This document shows positions 38,485 to 51,500 of a stretch of 64,000 bases of DNA, piece by piece (positions within the stretch are counted from its first letter, which is position 1; each line of letters begins with the position of its first letter). The position numbers and the translations under genes are program-made. The stretch is from Lates calcarifer. Its lineage: Eukaryota; Chordata; Actinopteri; Centropomidae. The notes under the pieces are model-generated. The model searched no databases. It was not told where the DNA came from and saw nothing but the letters and a program-made list of their open reading frames with translations. The DNA is taken from positions 10,747,550-10,811,549 of the forward strand of contig NC_066851.1 in the NCBI RefSeq assembly GCF_001640805.2. Reading direction: 5' to 3'.

Positions 38485-41400
38485 TTACAACTTCCCCTCT
38501 TTCAGGACTTCAGGTGGAGAGACGCCTCCTTCAAGATCAGCTGTCATTTTCTGTAAAAGACAAGGACACAAACAATAACAGATGAGTAAACAACATATTT
38601 TAATCAAAACACACAAACTCACCACAGCATACAGAAAGACAACAGAACATTAACACAGATCAAATAACACAGATACTAAACAACTAACTTCCCAATCACC
38701 TCCTGCATCAAATCAATATATTTCAAAAATGATGTGCCTATCAAAACCTCTCAGTTAGCACTGTTAGTTAATCACAAATGAAAACTTCATTTAAAAAGTT
38801 GATGTATCAACGAAAAAACTGATTTTCTTAAATATTGATTGTATCTTCAGAATGAGTTTTGCAGGATGCTGAAATCTCAGGATGAACTGTTTTATTCCAC
38901 AGTGAACCTGTTTGATTGAAGAGCTGATTGTGTGGTGGAGTAGTATGTACTCCATTTAAACAGTAATAACCTCAAGTGTTATTAATACCAGTCCTGCCTT
39001 TGGGAAGAATGAATTCATGTCTATTTCTGTAAAGTGAAACACAGTGTGGTTTGTGACAATTTTGTTTAGTTGAATGTTCTGGAAATTTTAGTGGCATTTT
39101 TTTTACAGTGAAGATAAGGTTTGTTTACTGTCACTGTTTGTTTACTGGTGTTGAAGCTTGAGAAGAGTGTGAGCCCCTACCTTGGCTGGTGTTGTGTGTT
39201 TTGGTTTTAGTGAGGGGTTGTGGGTTTATGTCAAGACTGACGTTGCCAGGGGCTGCTGCACGCTGTGGCCCCGTAGTCCTGCACCGATGACTCAGACCCT
39301 GTAGACTGGAACAATAGCTTGGGTGTCACACCTCTGAGGGGTCCTGAGGGGTGGGACCCCATCCTCCACCATCTCCTCCACACCACCACATCACTAGTCT
39401 GCCTCCACCAAACCCTGCACAGCCAGCTGATACTAACACTGCCTGCTACAAGTCTGCTAGCCCAGCATGAAAATATGGTGCAGTTGCATTCATTTTGTGA
39501 TAAATCATCATGAAATGTAATGCAATCTTAATAAACATTTATCTAGAATATTTGTTTGGCATTTTATATTTAGATATATCTCAATTATAGATAGATATAT
39601 TAATCTAATTTTCAACAGTTACACTAATTATCTCACTGCTGGTTTTCTAATTTCTAAGACGTTAACAGAACTGGCTCATTAACGAAAAAAAGAAAGTAGT
39701 GTTGGTCTATTAAATGTATCTTATCTAAGTTACGTTGTGTGCAGAATTACTGTAACTTTCCACATTATTTGCCTTTGTATTGTTAGAAGCTGGAATAGTA
39801 TGAACAGAAAGAGGACGAGGAGAAACAGCAAAGAAAAAGCCCCATGCTTGTCTTAAACAGAAAGATGACGAGTGAGCAACAGAAGAGACGCAATGTGAAG
39901 TACTGCGCCATTCATGTGCCATTCATTGTTAAAAATTTAAAGGTGATTTTGAGCAGCTGGAAGTTTTCTGTTTCAGTAAATTTTAATGTGATATGTTACT
40001 TAAATGTGAACAACTGACCATTGTTTTTGCAGGATGAACCTGCTTTGTATTTCTTAAAAGTGGACTGTGGTGTGTTATCATGTTAATACAGTATAAAACT
40101 GATTATTATAGATTAAAGCTCTGTTTGACAGCTGTCAACACCCATATGAAAGTGTAAAAAAGCAAAACTTACACGATATAAGGCTATTATAACAGAAGTT
40201 TGTAAACATGCCGTTTGTTAGAGTGAGTTGGAAAGCTGTCAGACAAAAAAGCAGAGTTGTGCTTTTTGCAATCAGCATTTGAGAGTGGAGGATGTTTTTA
40301 GTGAGTTTTTTAGTGAGTTTAGAGACAAAGTTCCCACCGACGCAGCACGTTCACTCATGCCTGCAGCAGCAGGAGCAGCAGAAGCAGGAGCACGCTGCGG
40401 TGTGAAGACTGCAGAGAAGCAGCCAGCCGAGCACGTTCAGCCCAGAGCACAGGATGGTATCTAACACGTTTCCTCTACATGAGGATGTGTAAGATCCCAC
40501 CTCTGACTTCATGTGGTACACACAGATGTACTTACACTTGCTGTTTGCGACTCGGCCTGTAGGTTAGCCCTCTGCCGTCGGAGGTCAGCCTTGATGAATC
40601 CTGCGAGGGGCACGGAGGAGAGAGAAAAGTTTAAGTTTTGGAAGGAATGGCCAAAATGGCTTTATGTCAGAGAAATAAGTTGCTGGCATGAGTCTTAATG
40701 TACATCCAATAAATATCAGGTAAAGTTACAGTATTACAAAAAACATATTTTACTGGTACATGATATGAGCATTAACTAACAAGTTTTTCATTTCATTGTA
40801 TTGAACACAATGTGATTACTCATTCATCCACTAGGGGGTGACTTTATCCTATGAAAGTTATGGCTCCTTGCATGTGTAACTTAAGGATTGTAAACAACAA
40901 CCGACAAAGGCTTAAACAGTCACGCTCTACCACTAAAAGACAAAGTGCAGTTTTTTCAGTTTTTATATCACGTGCGTGCATGTCCTTAATGGCTGACATG
41001 AGTTCATTGCTCACTGTTCTTTGGAAACTTATTCTGTGTTGTAAGCACTGTTACAGGAGAAGTCTGCTGGTTAAACACAGGAGATGTTAATATCTTACCT
41101 GTCATTACTGATCCTATCAGCAGAAAGAGACACAGGAAGATGTTTCCTGCTAAAGTGCCCCATCGATCAATAATCTTTCCTTGGGAGATGGTGAAAATGA
41201 TTCCAAAGATCTGAAATGAGTTTAAAATTAAAACAATTACAGACCCAAACCAACATCTTTAAAATTCTGTTGTATATGTTGACAATTAATGACCTGAGCT
41301 GAACAGTTAAGAAGTCCAGATGAGGTTCCCTCTGATTCTGGATAGGTGAGCTCTACCGCAAACTCGAAGCCAAGAGGCAGATATCCTGTCATGAAGAAGC

Positions 41401-44400
41401 TGCAGACAAGACACAGAAGGTCAAATGAAAGTCTTTAAAGAAGTGGGGGATCTGCAGTGGTTTATTCCTCTAACATCAGCAACCGTTTTCATCTCCACAG
41501 AGGAAAAATGGAACAGCTCCACAAATGTAAAAGTAGGGCAAGTGTATAATGCTGTATAATACATCCTGTCTGGGTTTCAGGCATGAAAACCAGACAAAGG
41601 AATTGCTATGGAGACCAGTTACGGACATAATCAGCTTACCATAAATAGCAATAATTGTAAGGACACAGGGACCAAGGAGTCAGAGCATTAATTTTGCTTT
41701 TGCAAATCAGCAACCATGCCAGACGAGAGAAATGCAGAGAACATGAACTACATACAGCTTCACCGGCATGTTTGAGATGTTATTAGCAAAACCTTCAAGG
41801 CAGTTAAGACCTGCGGACATCAGATGTGACAGAGGTGGCTCATTATAACCTTAGGGTTAAAAAGACTGAGTCAACAGGTGACTCAAAGTAAACTTTCTCT
41901 CAAGGCACCATTTGTAAAAGCACTCTACATCTGATCGCGACTTTTAGATTTATATGAATTCATTATTGGTGTAAGTTAATGGCTTCAATTCATACTCCAG
42001 GGTTACCTGTGTTCAATTCAAAAAGTCCTAGTATATCTGTCAATCTTAGTGTTTCCTTTGGGGTCTAAAGTCTTGATGCTGATACTGATTAGTTGGCATA
42101 ATGATTCTCAATGGTTCAAGTAATTTCAAGGACTCTTCATATAGCAACAGTGGACACCAGGTTAAATATTTTTTGGATTACATCTGAGGATAGAATTTAA
42201 GATTTAAAGATTACCAGCTTCTCCAAACATCCACTTTAAATAAATCAAATAATCACTGTTAATTTTACCTAGTTACCTTTTACATGTTGTTACAGGTTCA
42301 TTTTTAGCACTGGCTGTGATGATTTAGACCTCTGTGGCCTCTAGTCTTTAATGGTTACCTACCCTAAAACTCCAGCTGTAATAAACACCACCCACAGGTG
42401 ACCCAGATTCAAGGTGAAGGCATAGACCAGCATACCAATCAGAGAGAGGAGATATACAAGCAGGGTGGTCTGCCTGAAAAAAGAGGAGACGATTATCAAT
42501 CATTCAGCTTAAAAAGTGCAGTGACAATAAGATTAACAATCATATGCCCTGTTTGTGAGGTACACAATATAAGACTATTGTAACCAAATCATCTTAGAAG
42601 TCCAATTTAATCTGATTTTACATTTACATTTATAATAATTAGGAATCTGAATCATGTGACAAGGCTAACATTTGCTGCATTCTTGCCAAAGCTGATCCTC
42701 TGGTATAATTTAACAAGAGGATTTCTGTATATAGAAACAATATGGAGAGAGGAAAAGCAACAAGACCCAGCTTTAGTGTTCATTATTGTGTTCATTTCAA
42801 AAATAAAATTGGCATTTCAAACAAAAAGTATAGTATCAGCTGTTGTGCAACAGCATGAAATTCATTATCAGAAGCAAAACTCATCTGTACAAACAGCAGG
42901 GTTACATTGAGAGCGCTCGGAGTGTTACATGAGCTAGTCACTCTGCTTGTTATTTAATGTGAACCATTTCCTGTGCATGTATCAAATGTGTGTAATGTAT
43001 GACAAACCAAAGCCCTAATGAAAGCTATAATAAAGAGGAGTGCTGACAGCTATCCTCAGTCTGCCACTGAGAGAAAGTATCAAAGCAGTAATAATTTTGT
43101 ATTTTTCAACATTTTATTTGAGCAGACAATTTTTTTTTTTCAAATAGATGTCTCATGTCTTCAAATAGATATCCCACTCGAGTGAGGCATCTATTTGCCA
43201 ATAACAGGAACAGCTAATTGAGGACAGTGTTAGTGACTATCAACTTTGAAAAACAATACTCCTGAGTCACTAAAGACCCCGGGCCATCTGCACAAACAGG
43301 CTTACTCTGGTGACGCTGTCTCTTGTACAACCACGCGTAAAACATTGCTGCAAAACGTTTTTGTTAATATAACATAGTCCTTTGACTCTCTCCCACGTAG
43401 GACAATAGGAGCATGAGGGTCAACAACATAAATCTGGGCCTGACTGCTTTGACAGCTAAGCATCCTAATGGCATGTTGGGAATCTGTGGACCGAGGATTT
43501 TTTCTAATCATAATAATTTGCATGCCAGATAACTGAAGGCAGCGTATTTATCACTCAGAAACTTGGTCAAAACAAGAGTATGATTATCACTAATCAGATG
43601 CCAATCAGATATATTTATTTATAACTGCATTAGGAGTGTTTTCCATGTTTAATGCAGTGGCATGATGCGTCCTGGGAGGACCGGCAGAGTATAGCCTGTC
43701 GGTTCAGATAAGCAGAGAGGGACATCAGATATAAAACTCAGTTCCGCTGGATTCTCATCCGTGCCCACTTTGAACAAAACCTTTAATTCACTCAGACATT
43801 TCCCTGTGAATTGGTTGGAAAGACTTTCATGCAGGGAGCCCATGTTTTCAAGCACAGCTAAGACTGTAGCAAATAAGAGTGACTGTTGACCCTGAAGACT
43901 GAATCACATCGGAGCACTTCCTTTCAGAGGTCACACTGAGGGTTCTGACATTGTAGGTTCACTTGAAGCAAATGAAGCAGCAACCACCTTGGTTTATGAC
44001 AAAATGTGCTAGTTAGCAAATGTTAGCATGCTAAACTAAGATGGTGAACATTACACTTGCTAAACATGTTAGCATTGTCATTGTGATAGCATTTCACTCA
44101 AAGTACCACTTTGCTTAGCAGGCTAACAGAGGCACTTGCATCACTGTAGACTTGGCAGTCTTATTTTTGAAAAGGTCTGTTTTAACTCGCCTTCGTCATT
44201 GATTCTTAATCGTACCTTTAACATGCTGAGCTTTGTAGAGTTCTCTGATAAATGGAAATGAAAACAACCAGTTTAAAATTATTTTAATGTCCATGAGGTA
44301 TGTGAAGGTCAGCAGACTTTATCTGTCAGAGGGCTGAGACTGAGTCTCTTAGTGTCTGGAGGAATTAATTAAACTCAGTTTGGTGATGCCTTTGCCCTCC

Positions 44401-46258
44401 ACAACGTGTACAGATGAACAGTAAACAGCCAGTGTTTATCTTACTTGTAGGTTTTAGTCTTGTCCAGCCAAATGCCACATATGAGGGACCCAACCATGCC
44501 AGCAATGACGATGGTCAGACCAATTCTCCCAGCATTCACCTCCTCACCCTGAAATGAAAAACACTGACATTTCAGACCATATACAGTACCTGTGACATTT
44601 TGCACCTTGCAGTTATCTTGTCTTGAAAGCTTCAGGCCATAACAATCAGAATCCCAGACTCCTGTTATCTGTGTCAGGGCCATCTGCTCAGCAGCAAAGG
44701 AAGCAACACAAATGTTTACAAATGTTTACAAGCTGAGCTCATTTACTCTGAGGATATGGCATAAAAAAGAGTAGGGGAGGTGAGAGGAAGGAATAAACTG
44801 AGCGAAGAAAGAAACACAGAGAGTGACATACACACAAATATACTAATCTAGTTGGAAGTAATGGACATAAAGGAGTGGTGTGTTTTCCAGCAGACACACT
44901 GGGACTTACAGGATAGTGTTCAATGATCATCCGGTTCAACAGTGTGGAAACAGCATAGAAGCAGCCGACGTTCAGGCCTGCAGACAACAAATTAAAAAAA
45001 AAAAAAGTTTCTCACTATTCTGAGAAGACCTGTAGGGAAACGAGAAGGTCCAAATAGCACCCCACCCACCCACCCAACCTCACACATCAAGTCCGAAGTA
45101 GCATTTAGACTTTGCTAGTCATTGCTACAGTTTATACTGGAGCACCAATCAGCACCTCTAAACACAAAATTATGTTCAACTCCCTGTGCTCAGACATGTT
45201 CATATACATTTGTAAGCAACCAAAAATGTCATTTTTCTTCGAACTGACAATCATTAACTTTGTCATCATTAAATAGTGACCTTTGAACACAAAATGTGAC
45301 ATCTCAAAAGACCTTTAGATCAGTGCTACACATAGACAGTGAACAGGAGGTCCATGTGTTATGGTGACACATCCTCATATCTCCAACAGCAGCTGATTAA
45401 GACCGTGAGGTTCCACAAATATGACTCAATTGCTCACATTTGTATTGATTACCTTTGTACCTTTCACCTCGATACTGCTATGACTTCCGAGTCTGAATGG
45501 GTGATAAACGTAAGATGCTGGGGAGTGGGGTGACCTGCACGTCACAGTTGTGTAATAAAGACACTATTATGATACCAAAGCATGTGAAGAGACTGATGTG
45601 ACTCAGACTTCCTCCTCCTTTTATGTGTCTTTCCTATGATCCTACTGCATGCTAAAATTAGTATGTGAGATGAGACATTTATCCTCTGAAATGTATTGTG
45701 TGTTGGATCATCTCACTAAATGATGAAAGTAGCACCGAGCAGTTACACAATGAATCTGTTATATCATAGTAACCTGAATGTCTTTGAGTTTTTGTCAGAC
45801 AAAACAAGCAATCTAAAGACGTCCACTTCAGCTCCTGCCTTTTTTTTCCCACAAACAATACACAGCATTAAGACAAGCAGGAAGGGACCCACCATAGCTG
45901 ACCACCAGGAGCATGAAGGGCTTGTTGCGCAGCAGCCTCAAGATGGAGGCCGTGTACGAGTACTCGTCCGGGGGTATGCTTCTGGCCTGGGCCTGGGCCT
46001 GCGTGGGAGGGATCTCTGGTCTCTCTTGAAACACTGGAAAACAGACACACAGTATGTGAGGACATTATGTGTGTATGTAGGTCACAAAACTCTAAAATCT
46101 GAGAGAGAAAACCAGGAATTTTATTGAGCAAAGTGAGATAGTGTCTCTTTTACCTATCAGCCCTTACACACAGTGGCAGGGGGGTCAAAGGCTCAGTGAT
46201 ACTGGATGTTACACAAACAAGAGGAAGAGTAACAGAGGAAGCTAAAAAGGGATTTAGT

Positions 46259-46296
<38 letters not shown>

Positions 46297-48557
46297 ATGC
46301 ACGTGCTTGTACACACCAGTAGACCAGGGCTGGACATTCCTCCAAAGATAAGATAATTCAGTCTCCATAACATTTGCCCTATCATAGGCGATGACCTCAC
46401 TGTGTATTCCTGGCCAACTAATTATCATCTGTTTGGCACAGCCACTGTCAATAAGCTAACCAGATGAGTTAGCTCAACAAACACATGCCATTATCAGTAT
46501 TTTTGTTTTATTGACTTTTAAAAAACCCCAGATTCTTCTTCCTTTATATCTTAACCTAATTTTAGTTGCTTTTATTTGAATAATTTTTAATAAAGTCCAA
46601 TATTAAACATTGGCAAAGTACTAAATAAACACACGCTATACGCTGGCTTGTATACCTCTCCCTAGACTGGCTCATCTTAACTGACATGATTTATGTTATT
46701 ACCACACAAAGTATCATGTAAGTGCAGCCACACTGTAACCTGGCCCAGACTGGATGAAGAAGCAAAAACTCTTACTCAAAATAGCTCAGTAACAACAATA
46801 TAAATTTGGAAAATAAATTCTTCTCATAAAAGTCGAGGAAGAATCTGGATTCAGAAGCTGCCAACTTCTGCAGTAAGCTGAGGCTAAAATGTAACAAGAA
46901 TCAAAACACTGTCATCCACCAACAAATCAGTTTATGAGTTACCATTCCACAAGAACAACATCCATTAAAGTACTATACGTTTACGTAACACTGTATGTCA
47001 TCACTGGGTTTAATAAATATTTAAATATGGAATAAAAATTGTTCTTTCAGCACTATTAAGGGTCTGCGTACACTATGGTCAAACAGCAGCTCATCTAGGC
47101 TAAAACCAAGAGACTCCTCTGAGCTGTCTGTGGAGCTGGTGTTGATGCTGTTGGTGAAATCCTGTGGTGCCTGGTTTCAGCTCTGTTTCAGCCCTTCTGT
47201 CTCTGCTGACTGACTGTTAGGAGAAGGGGTTTTTTTGCACATCCAATCTTGGTAATTCTGGGAAAGTTCTGTAGGGGTTCTCTGCCTTTTTTTCAAACCC
47301 TGTTGTCTCCTGTTTTGTGGTTAGTCGGGGAGGTTATTTCTTGTTAGTGTGGGGAGTTTTGTTTGTTATTTTGGCCTTGGAGATCCTGACAGTTTATTTT
47401 CCTTCCCTTAATCTCCTATGTTAGATTATATTTGTTACTTCTTCCCTTTGATATTAACACCAACAATTGTTACATATGTTAGGTGTTTCTTCCTGTTGTT
47501 CTGATACCATCTCTTTCACAGTTTCAGGATAAACCTGTGAACTTATCGTGTTACTACCTTTGGACAAAAAAAGGTCATAACATTGTGAGTGATGTTAGCT
47601 ACCAAAGACTTCTTCCATGTGTTTTTTGAATAAACAAAATGATGTGCTCAGACTGAGAGAAGTCAGAGCTTTGATTGAAGACTACAGATTTTTTCTGAGC
47701 CACTGAGCATCTTCCAGAAATAAATGTTGAAGCTTCACCATGTTTCTCTGTCTGTCAGCCAGTTTTAGTCCATCATGAAGGTGAAAGGGGGATTTAACAG
47801 AGCTGAGGGGGGAAGATGATTTCATAAAACACTTCTATGACTCCCCCGGAGTTCCTGCTTGTATTTCACATCGTGTCTGAACAGATCTCATCAAAAGGTG
47901 GACAATTACAGCAATTACTGCAGCTGCTCATCCAGTGGACTGCAATGCTGCTGAGTTTTCGGTAGAAAGCACATCTCAGGGACACTCAACTTCCCAGCAG
48001 TGCTGCCTGAGGAGCCCAACGCCCAAATAAGAAGCTCTACCACATAAAAATGAATGAAACTGTATATCAAACAATGAAATTTAATGTTGTCAAAAATTAT
48101 TCTAAAGAACTGTTGGTTCTAATCTAAAAATATAATCACAAAACCAACTAAATACGTCAAATCCCATTGGATTTACTGAAAGGGGCAAAGAAGGTGAGGT
48201 AAGGTAACAGCTTTGTCATGGTCTCTACCACTGGAAACCACAAACTGTCAAGATGACTTTGTATATTTCCACAACCATGACCGTGGGAGTTATATGACAT
48301 TGAAAAGGTCTTTCAGTGGGCTAATATTGAGTGTGAGTTTAGAGAGAGCCCTGACAACTCTTCCCCGCTCTATGAGCCTGTGGATGGGAATAGTCAACGT
48401 CCTTTAAAGACTTACCAATCACCACAAGGATGAAGATGATGGTGGCCACTCCAGCGCTGATGTAGAACATGATCCTGATGTGATGAGCCAGCTCGTTTAT
48501 ATCGTCCACATTAGGCACAAGGATAGGTGGGACCAGGAACCCAATGGCGATACCCAT
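38485..48557 (-). CDS. flvcr2: flvcr2 shared exons 2-10
   Basis: Exon 2 ([18 protein letters not shown]) completes TM5 and carries TM6. Exon 3 encodes the central cytosolic loop, including a short TQAQAQAR stretch made by a GCCCAG-type hexamer repeat. Exon 4 contains [13 protein letters not shown], whose Tyr (Y297 in the 1a form, Y314 in the 1b form) corresponds to the second aromatic pocket residue, Tyr325 of human FLVCR2. Exons 5-8 encode the C-terminal helices ([36 protein letters not shown]). Exon 9 gives [14 protein letters not shown], and exon 10 the short tail ending KEGKL. Both first exons would therefore share the same C-terminal half of the binding pocket. Confidence 0.94.
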
Positions 48558-51500
48558 CTGGAGGTGAGAGGCACTAAATTAAAAAATGGCTCTATGCCTT
48601 CAGCATATGCATGCACACACACACATACACACACACACACTCACACACAATTAAAGGAGGGAAACTTCATTTCAAAAGTAGTAAAAGGTTGAAATAAAGA
48701 AAGAGAAAAGGGTTTTGAGTCTTACAAGGGTTTTGAGTCTGTCACATCTGACAGAAGTTGAACTGTTCGACATTTGTGTGAGTGATGGTATACCCATTAT
48801 TGTAAACACATCAGAAGTACATGCTTATTTAGCTTATTTAGTGGTATGACTACAATCAAAATATATCCAAGAGGGGACGTTAAAGTAATAGTTTGAGATT
48901 TTGGGAGACACACACTTTCTTGTTGAGAGTTAGATACGAGGAACTATACTTCTCTCATGTCTGTCTGTTAAATATAAGGCTAAAGCCAGCAGCTGGTTAG
49001 CTGGTTAGCCTAGGCTAGCTGGCTCTTTCCAAATGTGACAAATTCTGGCTAGCAGCACTAAAGCTCACTAATTAACACTTCACATACTGTCTGTTTAATG
49101 AAAATCAAAGCATAAAAAAGTCCATTAGATTTTTTACAAGTTGTTACCTGCTGACTGGGCTAAGCTAACTGGTCCTCCTGTATCCAGTCCTTATGCTAGG
49201 CTAAGCTAACTGGCTGCTGGCTGTAGCCTTATATTTAACGGAGAGGTATGAGAGTGGTATCAGTCTTGTCATCTAATGCTATACCAGAAAGTGAATAATA
49301 ATCTTTCAATAAATGTCAAACTATTTCTTTATACATAATAATAAAGGGGTTCTATTTTGAGGGACACATGGTTGACATGTCTGTCTGCCTTTCCAGATCC
49401 TAATACCCCTGTACCTGATCCCACCCTCAGGTTCTGGCAACATTTCTTCAGGATCTGGGACAAATGTGGTGATGGAGGGGAAGGTGGGTACTAAATTCTC
49501 TAAATTTGAATACCACATGAGTAGTGCCCACTTCCTCAGCCTCCTACAGCCTCAAGAGCATTCCAGAGGGGACACCAGCCGAGGTCCCTCCGCTCTAGAG
49601 GAAAGGTGAGAGAAGGAAAAGCGCAAAAAGTAACAAGACATGTTCCTTCAGGAGGAACAAACCTGTGCACAGAGTCTGAAGTGTGCAAGCACAACAAATA
49701 TGTAAGGCCACTTCAGACCTCCGGGAATGTTACAATCACTTTTTATAGATCTACACCAGTTACTCTCTGCATCATACAGACACTCCCAACACTTCGCTAT
49801 ATTCATGTAACATATCCAACATGACGTATTTGAACAATCGTTAACTTACCTTGTGGTCATTTTGCTAGAGAAAGCTTTATAGGATTTTCACAGGAGCCTA
49901 TAAAAGATCTCTACAACAGAATAACTGGAGAGTCATCTTTGTTCAATTACACATACGAAGCACAGAAAACACATTATATTCTTATTTTTTGTGTGTCTTT
50001 GGTAAGTAGAGCAAGCCTTGATAAATTCTCAAAAATGCAAAACAAGTTTATTCTCAATCCTCCAAATCAAGGATGGCCTGAAGTTACTTTTGGCACACAA
50101 ACTGTTGATCTGTTTGATCTTCAAAGTATTGCCAGCCTTTATGGAAATCCTACCTACTTCTTGTTAATGTGAACTATTTCTAAGCATCCAAGGGGATATG
50201 TAAACTACTTCAGCCTGAAAACTTGGAAGTATTAAGTTTAGGGACTGGTGCCAAAGAAATAAAGTCGTGGTGAGCAAGAAAACATCAACAACAATGTGTC
50301 CTTTTATCTTAAGCGGCAGGGAATGGGACTAAAGCACAAAACAAGAACATGCATTACAATGACCGGTATTCAATGTTTGGCCTAAAGCAGATGAGAAAGG
50401 ACATACTTCAAATGAAGGAAAGACCGACAGTTTGGCCTCATCAGAGGAGTCAGATGTCGTTTGAACGCCTGTGTTTATGCATGGGGGACCATATATATAG
50501 CTTATTAAATAGGAACTGTTTTTGCAGAATCCAGTGTTGGTTTTTATTGGCTCATACAGAAAGAATAATTTTAGGGTAATTAAATTAAGGAAGGAACTGA
50601 GAAACCAGATTCTTCCCTTTGGAAATACCTCCATATTTAAAACTGTGCGTCACTGCCGCAAAACTAGTGTCTTCTGAGGTGAACGAGACATGAACAAACC
50701 GCGCACACACACACACATACACAGGAAATCACTTTGGACAATTAGACATTACAAGTATGTCCCTCTTTTTTAGCGATATAGAGCTACACTCTGTCATATC
50801 TGCTTCTTCTACCTGTCTTTATCACACACCTGTTGCCTGGTTACATTAAAAGTGTGTAACTGAACTGAAGTATAACTGAAACCCTGCCAAATTTCTTCAA
50901 AAACTCAAAAATTAAGAACATGTGAGCTAATACTTTTACACTTGACTTAAAAAAACAACTTTATCCACCAACTTCCTAAATATCACATGTATACTGACAG
51001 TAGGCATGTGATAAATCCTGAAACTGAAATCCTGAAAGTGCTTGGTTCTGCAAGTTAACCTCGCTGTGGTTGGAAGTTGAAGTGGCTACCAGTCATAAGT
51101 TTTCTCCACCATCAGAGAGAGTGATTCACTTTGTTAAACCTGCTGACTCAAGAAGAAGGTTGGAAACAGAATTCATAGAAACAGAGAGAGAGACTCAGTC
51201 ACACATTAAAGACGGCACACATGACATAACATGTACCTGCCTGTTTTTAACACACAGTCATTCAGTTATATCCAAAAAAGGAAGTTAAAGACGATAGAGC
51301 TCTCTTTCACTTTCTCACACCAACCAACACACACATACAGGTAAAAACTGCATACAAACAGTACTGAGCACTAAACAAACACTGCAAATGACATTTTGAG
51401 CCCAGCAGGTAAACAGAGACACACCTGGTTTCCAAGAACACCAATGGAACAAGCGGTGGACACCTCCTGCTGCCCAAACCAGAGGGATGCGAGTCTGGAC

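Noticed and set aside
44739..44990. 83-codon open frame taken as a single exon
   Set aside because: Only 44910-44977 is flanked by proper splice sites and matches FLVCR2. The rest is intron read-through.
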